Assembly: GCA_963811365.1 (NCBI GenBank)
Contig: CAWEQW010000006.1
Coordinates: 310,001-374,000 of the forward strand
Origin: CAWEQW01 sp963811365
GTDB taxonomy: Bacteria; Actinomycetota; Actinomycetes; Propionibacteriales; Nocardioidaceae
Length of the DNA stretch: 64,000 nucleotides
Reading direction: 5' to 3'
The notes beneath the pieces are model-generated. The model did no database searches, had not been told where the DNA came from, and saw only the letters and a program-made list of their open reading frames with translations. Of this stretch, positions 35,564 through 43,510 are shown in pieces (positions within the stretch are counted from its first letter, which is position 1; every line of letters begins with the position of its first letter). The translations under genes and the position numbers were made by a program.

Positions 35564-37177
35564 TCACATCCTGAAGACGCCGAAGCTCATGGTGCCCTCG
35601 ACCGGTGCGTTGTGGATGACCGAGAGGCAGATGCCGAGGACGGTGCGGGTGTCGCGGGGGTCGATCACCCCGTCGTCGTACAGCCGGCCGGAGAGGAAGA
35701 ACGGCAGCGACTCGGCCTCCACCTGCTCCTCGACGTACCTGCGCAGCGAGGCGTCCGCCTCCTCGTCGTACGGCTCGCCCTTCGCCTGAGCCGCCGCCCG
35801 CGCGACGATCGACATCACCCCGGCGAGCTGCTGGGGGCCCATCACGGCCGACTTCGCCGAGGGCCAGGTGAACAGGAATCGCGGGTCGTAGGCGCGGCCG
35901 CACATGCCGTAGTTCCCGGCGCCGTAGGAGGCACCCATCATGATCGAGATGTGCGGCACGGTGGAGTTGCTGACCGCGTTGATCATCAGCGCGCCGTGCT
36001 TGATGATGCCGCGCTGCTCGTACTCCGCGCCGACCATGTAGCCGGTGGTGTTGTGCAGGAAGAGCAGGGGCACGTCGACCTGGTTGGCGAGCTGGATGAA
36101 CTGCGCGGCCTTCTGGCTCTCCTCGCTGAACAGCACGCCCTGGGCGTTGGCCAGGATGCCGACCGGGTGGCCGTGCACCCGGGCCCACCCGGTCACCAGC
36201 GAGGCGCCGTACAGCGGCTTGAACTCGTCGAAGGCGACCTCGTTGCCCGGTCCGGCCCCGTCGACGATGCGGGCGACCACCTCGCGGGGGTCGAACGGCT
36301 CCTTGAGGTCGGTGGGCACCAGGTCGAGCAGCCCGTCGGGGTCCCGGTCCGGCTCCCTGCCCCGGTTCGTCCGCGGTCCCGCCGGGAGCCCGCGCGCGGC
36401 GACCGCAGCCGAGCCCCGGTTGAGGCGCGCGACGATCCGCCGGCCGATCCGGATCGCGTCGTGCTCGTCGACGGCGAGGAAGTCCGCGAGCCCCGAGGTG
36501 CGGGCGTGCATCTCCGCGCCGCCGAGCGACTCGTCGTCGGACTCCTCGCCGGTGGCCATCTTCACCAGCGGCGGGCCGCCCAGGAACACCTTCGCCCGCT
36601 CCTGCACCATCACGACGTAGTCGCTCATGCCCGGCACGTACGCCCCGCCCGCGGTCGAGTTGCCGAACACCAGTGCGATCGTCGGGGTCCGGGCGGCGCT
36701 GGCCCGGGTCAGCCCGCGGAACAGCTCGCCTCCGGGGATGAAGATCTCCTTCTGGCTGGGCAGGTCGGCACCGCCGGACTCGACCAGGTTGACCGTCGGC
36801 AGCCGGTTCTCGCGGGCGACCTGCGCGGCCCGGAACAGCTTCTTGACCGTCCACGGGTTGCTGGCACCGCCGCGCACGGTCGGGTCGTTGGCGATCACCA
36901 TGCACTCGACGCCCTCGACCACCCCGATGCCGGTGACGACGCTGCCTCCGACGGCGTACTCGCTGCCCCAGCCGGCGAGCGTGCTCAGCTCCAGGAAGGC
37001 CGACCCCTCGTCGAGGAGCAGCTCGATGCGCTCGCGGGCCGGGAGCTTGCCGCGGCGACGGTGCCGGTCGACGTACTTCGGGCCGCCGCCGGCGACCGCC
37101 TTGGCGTGCTCGGCGTCGAGCGCGGCGACCTTCTCCAGCATCGCGGCGCGGCGAGCGGCCGCCTGCGGGCCGGTCAC
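35564..37177 (-). CDS. accD2: Acyl-CoA carboxylase beta subunit, carboxyltransferase (AccD2-like)
   Basis: The 537-residue protein has the two crotonase-like halves of a propionyl/methylcrotonyl-type carboxyltransferase. The N-half has ARERIELLLDEGSAFLELS and FGNSTAGGAYVPGMSDY; the C-half has LLFLHNTTGYMVGAEYEQRG and MMGASYGAGNYGMCGRAY. It transfers the carboxyl group from biotin to an acyl-CoA. The glycine-rich GAGNYGMCGRAY segment is typical of methylcrotonyl- and geranyl-CoA carboxylases, which act on a gamma carbon. The GTG start overlaps the upstream dehydrogenase stop (GTGA). Corresponds to accD2 (Rv0974c); its substrate is not settled. Confidence 0.93.
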   Translation of the reverse strand: MTGPQAAARRAAMLEKVAALDAEHAKAVAGGGPKYVDRHRRRGKLPARERIELLLDEGSAFLELSTLAGWGSEYAVGGSVVTGIGVVEGVECMVIANDPTVRGGASNPWTVKKLFRAAQVARENRLPTVNLVESGGADLPSQKEIFIPGGELFRGLTRASAARTPTIALVFGNSTAGGAYVPGMSDYVVMVQERAKVFLGGPPLVKMATGEESDDESLGGAEMHARTSGLADFLAVDEHDAIRIGRRIVARLNRGSAAVAARGLPAGPRTNRGREPDRDPDGLLDLVPTDLKEPFDPREVVARIVDGAGPGNEVAFDEFKPLYGASLVTGWARVHGHPVGILANAQGVLFSEESQKAAQFIQLANQVDVPLLFLHNTTGYMVGAEYEQRGIIKHGALMINAVSNSTVPHISIMMGASYGAGNYGMCGRAYDPRFLFTWPSAKSAVMGPQQLAGVMSIVARAAAQAKGEPYDEEADASLRRYVEEQVEAESLPFFLSGRLYDDGVIDPRDTRTVLGICLSVIHNAPVEGTMSFGVFRM

Positions 37178-38316
37178 GACGTGAGCCCCAGCAGCCGGGC
37201 GCTCAGGTCGTCGAGCACCTCGGTGGCGCCACCGCCGATGCCGAGCACCCGGGCGTCCCGGTAGGCGCGCTCCACCTCCGCGCCGTGCAGGTAGCCGCTG
37301 CCGCCGTGCAGCTGCACCGCGCGGTCGAGCACCCAGCCGCACGCCTCCACGGCGGTGGCCTTGGCGTGCAGCGCCTCGACGAGCGGCTGCTCCCCGGCGG
37401 CGTACCGGCGGGCGACCTCGCGGGTGTAGCTGCGCGCCACGTCGACGCGGCGGTGCATCGCGACCAGCGTGTGCGCCACGACCTGCCGACCGGCGAGCGG
37501 GCGCCCGAAGGTCGACCTCTGCCGGCAGTACGCCGCGGTGAGGGCGAGCGCGCGCGCCGCGATGCCGTAGCCGTGCGCGGCGAGCGCGAGCCGCTCGGCC
37601 ACGAACGCCTGGGCGAGGAGCGCGAAGCCGGCACCCTCCTGGCCGACGAGGTTGGCCGCCGGGACGCGCACGTCGGTGAACCCGAGCTCGGCGGTGTCGG
37701 AGCAGTGCCAGCCCATCTTCGCCAGCGGGCCGGTGACCTCGAAGCCGGGGGCGCCCTTCTCGACGACCAGCAGGCTGAGGCCGCGGTGCCCCGGCCCGCC
37801 GGTGCGCACCGCGGTCGTGACGAAGTCGGCGCGCACCCCCGAGGTGATGAAGGTCTTCGCGCCGTTGACGACGTAGTGGTCGCCCTCGCGCACCGCGGTG
37901 GTGGTGAGCGCCGCGACGTCCGACCCGCCGCCGGGCTCGGTCACCGCGAGCGCGCCGATCCGCTCGCCCGCGAGGGTCGGCCGGACGAACCGGTCCACGA
38001 GGTCGGGGTCCCGGGAGGCGACGATGTGCGGCAGCGCGATGCCCGAGGTGAACAGCGCGGCGAGCAGCCCCGAGCTGGCACCCGCGTCGGTGAACGCCTC
38101 GGACACCGCGAGCGCATCCAGGAAGGTGCCACCGCTGCCGCCGAGCTTCTCGGGAACCCCGAGCCCGAGCAGGCCGAGCTTCGCGGCCGCCCCGTGCAGC
38201 TCGCGCGGCACCTCGCCGGCGTCCTCCCATGCCTGGAGGTGCGGCAGCACCTCCCGTCGCACGAACGCCTGCGCGCTCTCCTGCAGCGCCTGCTGCTCCG
38301 CGGTCCAGAAGCTCAC
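37174..38316 (-). CDS. Acyl-CoA dehydrogenase (FadE13-like)
   Basis: The 380-residue protein has the standard acyl-CoA dehydrogenase motifs: GALAVTEPGGGSDVAALTTT (FAD-binding, about 122-141), VNGAKTFITSG, and the C-terminal VQLHGGSGYLHGAEVERAYRD. It should oxidise an acyl-CoA before carboxylation, since isovaleryl- and citronellyl-type pathways dehydrogenate first and then carboxylate the gamma carbon. The GTG start overlaps the AtuA-like stop (GTGA). It corresponds to fadE13 (Rv0975c). The C-terminal RDARVLGIGGGATEVL places a glutamate near the flavin. Confidence 0.9.
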   Translation of the reverse strand: MSFWTAEQQALQESAQAFVRREVLPHLQAWEDAGEVPRELHGAAAKLGLLGLGVPEKLGGSGGTFLDALAVSEAFTDAGASSGLLAALFTSGIALPHIVASRDPDLVDRFVRPTLAGERIGALAVTEPGGGSDVAALTTTAVREGDHYVVNGAKTFITSGVRADFVTTAVRTGGPGHRGLSLLVVEKGAPGFEVTGPLAKMGWHCSDTAELGFTDVRVPAANLVGQEGAGFALLAQAFVAERLALAAHGYGIAARALALTAAYCRQRSTFGRPLAGRQVVAHTLVAMHRRVDVARSYTREVARRYAAGEQPLVEALHAKATAVEACGWVLDRAVQLHGGSGYLHGAEVERAYRDARVLGIGGGATEVLDDLSARLLGLTS

Positions 38317-40037
38317 AGCAGCGCCTCCGGGACGTCGACGTGCCGGGCCCGGGCCCACTCGCCGAGCCCCTTGGCCTGCGGGTCGAACCGCCCCGAGGCG
38401 GCCACCCCCTCACCGAGCAGGCCGTGCAGCACCACGTTGACCCCGCCCAGGTGCGGCAGCGGCACGACGTCCACGTCGAGGTTCTCGGCCTCCGGGACCA
38501 GGCGGCGCACCACGTCCGGTGTCACGAGGCCGAGCAGCCAGCCGACGCGCTCGGGCTGCCTCGCGGCGTCGGCGACCCACAGTCCGAGGTTCGCGTCGCC
38601 GCCCTTGTCGCCGCTGCGGGCGTGCACGAACGTGCCGAGCGGCAGTCGACGGGTCGCCCCCGGCACCGGAGGTCGAGCAGGCAGCGCAGCGACCGTCTCG
38701 GAACCGTCGGCGACCACGTCCGGCGGCGGCACGGCGACCACGCTCCCGTCGGCGAGGACCGCCTGGTGCGGCACCGCCTCCTGCGCGACGTACCCGGCCC
38801 GGTAGACGCCGTACGGCGAGGCCGGCCCCGGCGGGGAGGTCAACGTGAACCCGGGGTACGACGCGAGCCCGAGCTCCACGACCGGCGCGGTGAACGCCCG
38901 GCCCACGACGTCGGGGTCGGCGTCGCGGACGACGCAGCGCAGCCGGCAGCTCGCGGCCTCCTCGGTGTCGGCGTCCTCGCGGTCGGTCCGGGCCAGCGTC
39001 CACTCCACCGAGGCGGGCCGGTGCCGCGCGAGGGCCGCCTCCACCTGGCCGCGGACCCAGGCCGCCTTGGCGTCGATGTCGAGCCCCACCAGCACCAGCT
39101 CGACGGTGTTCCGGAAGCCACCGAGCTCGTTGAGGCACACCTTCGCGGTCGGTGGAGGCGGCTCGCCGACCACGCCGTGGATCCGCACCCGGTCCGGGCC
39201 GTCCGGCGCGAGCCGGACGCTGTCGAGCCGGGTCGTGACGTCGGGGCCGAGGTAGCGCGGGCCGTCGATCTCGTACATCAGCTGGGCGGTCACCGTGTCG
39301 ACGGTCACCGCGCCGCCGCTGCCGTCCTGCTTGGTGATCACGCTGCTGCCGTCCGCGGCCACCTCCGCGACCGGGAAGCCGATCGGCCGGCCGTCGCGAG
39401 GGAGGCCGAGGAAGCCGGAGAAGTTGCCGCCGCACGCCTGCGCGCCGCACTCCACGACGTGCCCCGCGACCACGGCGCCGGCCAGCTGGTCGTACGCCGT
39501 CCGGGGCCAGCCGAAGTGTGCGACCGCGGGCCCGACGACGAGCGAGGCGTCGGTGACCCGGCCGGTCACCACGACGTCGGCGCCGGCGTCCAGGGCGGCG
39601 GCGATCCCGAACGCGCCGAGGTAGGCGTTCGCGGTCAGCGGCTTGCCGCCCCGGGCGAGCCCGAGCTCCTCGGCGCGGGGCAGCAGGTCGTCGCCGTCGA
39701 CGTACGCCACCGCCACGTCCAGGCCGAGCCCGTCCGCGATGTCGCGCAGCCGTCCGGCCAGCCCGGCCGGGTTCAGCCCGCCGGCGTTCGCCACGATCCG
39801 CACGCCGCTCTCGAGCGCCAGCCCCAGACAGTCCTCGGCCTGTCGCACGAAGGTCCGGGCGTAGCCGAGCGACGGGTCCTTCATCCGGTCCCGGCCGAGG
39901 ATCAGCATCGTCAGCTCGGCGAGGTAGTCGCCGGTGAGCACGTCGACGCGCGGGGTGCCCTCGAGCAGCTCGCGCATCGCCGCGAGCCGGTCGCCGTAGA
40001 ACCCGGAGCAGTTGCCGATCCGCAGGACGCCGCTCAC
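38313..40037 (-). CDS. AtuA-like DUF1446 protein (acyclic terpene utilisation family)
   Basis: The 574-residue protein starts VSGVLRIGNCSGFYGDRL and matches the AtuA/DUF1446 family in length and in conserved strings such as RIVANAGGLNPAGLA, VTGRVTDASLVVGPA and the C-terminal FVHARSGDKGGDANLG. The C-terminal part resembles the separate AtuA-like ferredoxin-fold domain. AtuA is needed for citronellol and geraniol use in Pseudomonas, but its reaction is unknown. It is equivalent in position to Rv0976c. The GTG start overlaps the TIGR03084 gene stop. Confidence 0.88.
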   Translation of the reverse strand: MSGVLRIGNCSGFYGDRLAAMRELLEGTPRVDVLTGDYLAELTMLILGRDRMKDPSLGYARTFVRQAEDCLGLALESGVRIVANAGGLNPAGLAGRLRDIADGLGLDVAVAYVDGDDLLPRAEELGLARGGKPLTANAYLGAFGIAAALDAGADVVVTGRVTDASLVVGPAVAHFGWPRTAYDQLAGAVVAGHVVECGAQACGGNFSGFLGLPRDGRPIGFPVAEVAADGSSVITKQDGSGGAVTVDTVTAQLMYEIDGPRYLGPDVTTRLDSVRLAPDGPDRVRIHGVVGEPPPPTAKVCLNELGGFRNTVELVLVGLDIDAKAAWVRGQVEAALARHRPASVEWTLARTDREDADTEEAASCRLRCVVRDADPDVVGRAFTAPVVELGLASYPGFTLTSPPGPASPYGVYRAGYVAQEAVPHQAVLADGSVVAVPPPDVVADGSETVAALPARPPVPGATRRLPLGTFVHARSGDKGGDANLGLWVADAARQPERVGWLLGLVTPDVVRRLVPEAENLDVDVVPLPHLGGVNVVLHGLLGEGVAASGRFDPQAKGLGEWARARHVDVPEALL

Positions 40038-40837
40038 CGGACGCCCTGCACCGGTCCGCCGGCGGGACGCCCCGCGCCGGGCGGTCCCGCGAAGGCCTGG
40101 GCCACGTCCAGCCACCGGTCGGCGTCCGGTCCGTCCGCGACGAGCGCGAGGTCGTCGCGGTGCGCGCGCTGGGTGACCAGGAGCGCGAAGTGGTACGCCG
40201 GACCGCGGACCGACTGCGCGGCATCGGGCGGCCCGTGCACGAACGGAGCACCGGAGGGCAGCACGAGCTCGACGCGGACCTGTTCGGCCGGCGGCTCGAG
40301 ACCACGGGCCCGGAACGCGAAGGTGCGGGTGCGCACGCCGAGGTGCACGACGTGCCGCACACCGTCGTCCACCGGCAGCGTGGCTCCGAGCGCCGCGGCG
40401 ACGTCGCGGGCGTGCGCCCAGGTCTCCATGAACCGCGCGGTGGCCATCGACGCCGGCGCCATCGACGGGCCGTACCAGGGGATCCGCGCATCGGCGGGCA
40501 GCGCGCGCAGGGTGGCCGCCAGTCCCTCGCGCCCGGTGCGCCACCGCGCGAGCAGCTCCGCCGGAGGCTCGGCCGCCCCCCGAGCCGCCTCCGCGTCGAC
40601 GAACCCGTCGGGGTCGGCCAGCGCGGCGCGGACCGTCGCCTGCCACGCGACCGGGTCGGTCGCCGCGGCGACCACGGTCCCGTCGGTCCAGGCCAGGTGG
40701 GCGATCTGGTGAGCCACGTCCCAGCCGGCTGCCGGGGTCGCGGTCCGCCAGCCGGCGTCGTCGAGACCGGCGACGAGTGCGTCGAGCCGACCGGACTCGG
40801 CAGCCAGGTCCGTGAGCAGCTCCTCCAGGCGGTTCAT
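40034..40837 (-). CDS. TIGR03084 family protein (DinB/mycothiol-maleylpyruvate-isomerase fold)
   Basis: The 267-residue protein has the N-terminal four-helix DinB/MDMPI fold with TPAAGWDVAHQIAHLAWTD and METWAHARDVAAALG, which hold the histidines that bind a metal ion in this fold. The C-terminal half (residues about 165-265) is a separate domain. TIGR03084 proteins are restricted to actinobacteria-like genomes and are found beside AtuA-like genes; no reaction is known, but MDMPI relatives use mycothiol as cofactor. The ATG overlaps the TetR gene stop (ATGA at 40834-40837), making it the second gene of the unit. Confidence 0.83.
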   Translation of the reverse strand: MNRLEELLTDLAAESGRLDALVAGLDDAGWRTATPAAGWDVAHQIAHLAWTDGTVVAAATDPVAWQATVRAALADPDGFVDAEAARGAAEPPAELLARWRTGREGLAATLRALPADARIPWYGPSMAPASMATARFMETWAHARDVAAALGATLPVDDGVRHVVHLGVRTRTFAFRARGLEPPAEQVRVELVLPSGAPFVHGPPDAAQSVRGPAYHFALLVTQRAHRDDLALVADGPDADRWLDVAQAFAGPPGAGRPAGGPVQGVR

Positions 40838-41493
40838 CCGGCGACCCACTGCGTTGCCGCCCCGGGCCGCCGCACTCCGGTCAGCGCCGCGTCGAGAACC
40901 TCGGCCCACCGGTCCAGGACCCGGCTGCGGCGGGGTGCGTCGTCGGCGATCGTGTTGGCCAGGCCGAGGCCGCGCACCAGGTCCAGCGTCGCCTGGACCA
41001 GCTCGCGCGCCCCCTCCTGCCGTTCGTCGACGCCCAGCAGGTCGACGGTGCGCCGATGGACGTCCCGGCCGATCCGCTGCTCGAGCGGCGCCACCGCGTC
41101 GTGCAGCACCGGGTCGGTGCGGGCGGCGACCCACAGCTCCAGGGCGGCGGCGAACCCGGGTCCGGTGAACTGGTCGGCGAGCATGTCGAGGACCGCCCGG
41201 GTGCGCCGGCGGCCGGGTGGCAGCCGCTCGGCCGCGGCTGCCAGCTCGGCGAGGCGTACCGCGGTCAGGTGCTCGACGGCCGCCACGACCAGCGTCTCCT
41301 TCGAGGGGAAGTGGTGCAGCTGCGCGCCGCGACTCACGCCGGCCCGCTCGGAGACCAGCGTCGTCGACGTACCGCGGTACCCGCGCTCCACGAGGCAGTC
41401 CACGGTCGCGTCGAGCAGCCGAGCGCGCATCACACGGGTGCGCTCCCCCTGGGGCACCCGGGCGGGCTGGCCGTCGGGGGAGTCGTCGCGCAC
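40834..41493 (-). CDS. TetR/AcrR-family regulator of the carboxylase gene block
   Basis: The 219-residue protein has an N-terminal helix-turn-helix (about 13-60: ARLLDATVDCLVERGYRG, VSERAGVSRGAQLHHFPSKE) and a ligand-binding helical domain. A TTG-started frame from 41520 would read through the operator, so the GTG at 41493 is preferred: TTGACT, a 17-base spacer, GACGAT, then six bases to this GTG, a leaderless layout. It is the first gene of the unit and overlaps the next gene, so it should repress itself and all downstream genes until an acyl-CoA or other pathway product binds. Confidence 0.88.
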   Translation of the reverse strand: MRDDSPDGQPARVPQGERTRVMRARLLDATVDCLVERGYRGTSTTLVSERAGVSRGAQLHHFPSKETLVVAAVEHLTAVRLAELAAAAERLPPGRRRTRAVLDMLADQFTGPGFAAALELWVAARTDPVLHDAVAPLEQRIGRDVHRRTVDLLGVDERQEGARELVQATLDLVRGLGLANTIADDAPRRSRVLDRWAEVLDAALTGVRRPGAATQWVAG

Positions 41494-41513
41494 AGCGCCA
41501 TCGTCGGTGCTGG

Positions 41514-41541
41514 GAAACAAACAGTCAAGCCTGTCGGTTTC
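41514..41541 (-). promoter_or_regulatory. TetR operator overlapping the -35 box of the carboxylase unit
   Basis: GAAACAAACAG-TCAAGC-CTGTCGGTTTC is an inverted repeat with 9 of 11 arm positions paired. It includes TTGACT (-35) on the minus strand, 17 bases before GACGAT (-10). Binding here would block the polymerase. The divergent GNAT gene starts about 60 bases away on the other side. Confidence 0.68.
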
Positions 41542-41603
41542 TAGAGGCCCGGCGCGTGCCCGCGGCTCGGCGGAGGGTTGCGGCGGGATGCGAGGATGTC
41601 GGG

Positions 41604-42086
41604 GTGCTGCGCGCCGCGACCGCCGCCGACCTGACCGCCCTGCGCGACCTCGAGCGCGCGGCCAACCTGGCGGCGCTTCGGCACGTCTTCCCGCCCGACC
41701 GGTTCCCGTTCCCCGACGAGGACGTGCTGGCCCGGTGGGCCCTGGTGCTCGCCGACGACGACGTCGAGGTGCTCGTGCTCGACGGCGACGACGGCGGGCT
41801 GGTGCTGCTGGCGGCCTACGACTCGAGCACGCTGCGGCACCTCGCCGTCCACCCCGACCACTGGGGACGGGGCCTGGCGTCGTACGCCGTCGAGGTGGTG
41901 CTGCACGCCATGGACCTGCGCGGCACCGTCGAGGCGCACCTGTGGTGCCTCGCCGACAACCACCGCGCCCGCCGGCTCTACCACCGGCTCGGCTGGCACC
42001 CGACCGACGAGTGCCGTGCGGCGCCGTGGCCGCCGCACCCCACCGAGATGCGCTACCGCCGCCTCGTCATCGCCTCGGAGCGCTAG
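41604..42086 (+). CDS. GNAT family N-acetyltransferase
   Basis: The 160-residue protein has the GNAT fold: strand-helix start VLRAATAADLTALRDLERAA, the acetyl-CoA binding segment LRHLAVHPDHWGRGLASYAV (with a GRGLA version of the Q/RxxGxG/A motif), and ADNHRARRLYHRLGW typical of the last helix-strand. It acetylates an amine of unknown identity. The GTG at 41604 is the only start that begins the fold cleanly. It is divergent from the TetR gene and is followed two bases later by an MFS exporter gene. Confidence 0.85.
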   Translation: MLRAATAADLTALRDLERAANLAALRHVFPPDRFPFPDEDVLARWALVLADDDVEVLVLDGDDGGLVLLAAYDSSTLRHLAVHPDHWGRGLASYAVEVVLHAMDLRGTVEAHLWCLADNHRARRLYHRLGWHPTDECRAAPWPPHPTEMRYRRLVIASER

Positions 42087-42088
42087 CC

Positions 42089-43510
42089 GTGGCCGCGGAG
42101 CTGCTCGCGGCCGGCAGCGCGCGAGGGCGCTGGGTGCTCGCCGCGGCGGTTCTCGGCTCCGGCATGGCGCTCCTCGACGGAACCGTGGTGAACATCGCCC
42201 TGCGTCGGGTCGGCACCGACCTGCACGCGTCGATGGCCGAGCTGCAGTGGGTGGTGAACGCCTACCTGCTCGCACTCGCCAGCCTGATCCTGGTCGGCGG
42301 GTCCCTCGGCGACCATCTGGGCCGGCGCCGGGTGTTCATGATCGGCGTGACCTGGTTCGCCGCGGCGTCGGCGCTGTGCGGGCTCGCCCAGTCGCCGGGC
42401 CAGCTCGTCGTCGCGCGGCTGGTGCAGGGCGTCGGCGCCGCGCTGCTGACCCCCGGCAGCCTCGCGATGATCCAGGGTTCGTTCCGCGCCGCCGACCGCG
42501 GTCGCGTCATCGGCCAGTGGGCCGGCCTCGGAGGGGTCGCGGCCGCCATCGGGCCGGTGCTGGGTGGCTGGATCGTCGACAACGCGAGCTGGCGCTGGAT
42601 CTTCCTCATCAACGTGCCGGTGGCTGCTGTCGTGCTGGTCATCTCCGCGCGGCACGTGCCGGAGAGCCGCGACCCGCAGGCCCGCAGGAGCTTCGACGTC
42701 GCCGGGGCGCTGCTCGGCGCGGCCGGGCTCGGCGCCCTCACCTACGCACTCATCGAGTCCGGCTCCCAGCCGACGGCGGTCGTCGCCGGCACCGCGCTCC
42801 TCGGCGCAGTGTGCATGGTCGCCTTCGTGGCGCTCGAGCGGCGCCGAGCCGACGCACTGGTGCCGATGCACCTGTTCGGCTCCCGCACCTTCTCTGTCGC
42901 GAACGCGATGACGCTGCTGGTGTACGGGGCCCTGGGCGCCCTGCTGTTCTTCCTCGTCCTGCAGCTGCAGGTCACCACCGGCTGGAGCCCACTGGCCGCG
43001 GGGCTCGCGACCGTGCCGATCACGGTCTGCATGCTGCTGCTGTCCGGGCGCTCCGGCGCGCTCGCCACCCGGATCGGGCCGCGCCTGCCGCTGTCGGTCG
43101 GGCCGGTGGTGTGCGGCATCGGGGTGCTCCTGCTGCGCGGCGTCGATGCCGACACGTCGTACCTCACCGGCGTGCTCCCGGGCATGCTGGTGTTCGCGCT
43201 CGGACTGGTGACCCTGGTGGCCCCGCTGACCGCGAGCGTGCTCGCGGCAGCGCCGGACCGGTTCGCGGGCATCGCCAGCGGGATCAACAACGCCGTCGCC
43301 CGGACCGGGTCGCTGCTCGCGGTCGCCGCACTGCCCGGCCTGGTCGGCATCACCGGCGCCGCCTACCAGGACCCCGCGGTGTTCTCGGCCGGCTACCGGC
43401 AGGCGCTGCTGGTGTGCGGGATGCTGCTGGTCGCCGGTGGGGTGATCAGCTTCGTGGGACTGCCCGCCACACCCGCTGCGTCACCTGCTTCCACACCGGC
43501 GCGCCGGTGA
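42089..43510 (+). CDS. MFS transporter, DHA2 (EmrB/QacA) family
   Basis: The 473-residue protein has 14 hydrophobic segments and the DHA2 signatures: GSGMALLDGTVVNIALRRVG in TM1, LVGGSLGDHLGRRRVFMIG in the TM2-3 loop, and RLVQGVGAALLTPGSLAMI in TM4. DHA2 proteins expel drugs and other lipophilic compounds using the proton gradient. The GTG start lies two bases after the GNAT stop, so the two genes are co-transcribed. The end overlaps the convergent monooxygenase gene by 65 bases. Confidence 0.9.
   Translation: MAAELLAAGSARGRWVLAAAVLGSGMALLDGTVVNIALRRVGTDLHASMAELQWVVNAYLLALASLILVGGSLGDHLGRRRVFMIGVTWFAAASALCGLAQSPGQLVVARLVQGVGAALLTPGSLAMIQGSFRAADRGRVIGQWAGLGGVAAAIGPVLGGWIVDNASWRWIFLINVPVAAVVLVISARHVPESRDPQARRSFDVAGALLGAAGLGALTYALIESGSQPTAVVAGTALLGAVCMVAFVALERRRADALVPMHLFGSRTFSVANAMTLLVYGALGALLFFLVLQLQVTTGWSPLAAGLATVPITVCMLLLSGRSGALATRIGPRLPLSVGPVVCGIGVLLLRGVDADTSYLTGVLPGMLVFALGLVTLVAPLTASVLAAAPDRFAGIASGINNAVARTGSLLAVAALPGLVGITGAAYQDPAVFSAGYRQALLVCGMLLVAGGVISFVGLPATPAASPASTPARR

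Noticed and set aside
31587..40037. Calling the carboxylase unit an acyclic terpene (atu) pathway
   Set aside because: AtuA is a shared family name only; AtuB, AtuG and AtuH equivalents are not visible, and the order fits Rv0971c-Rv0976c, whose substrate is unknown.
40834..41520. TTG start at 41520 for the TetR gene
   Set aside because: It would lie inside the operator palindrome; the GTG at 41493 has a matching leaderless promoter.
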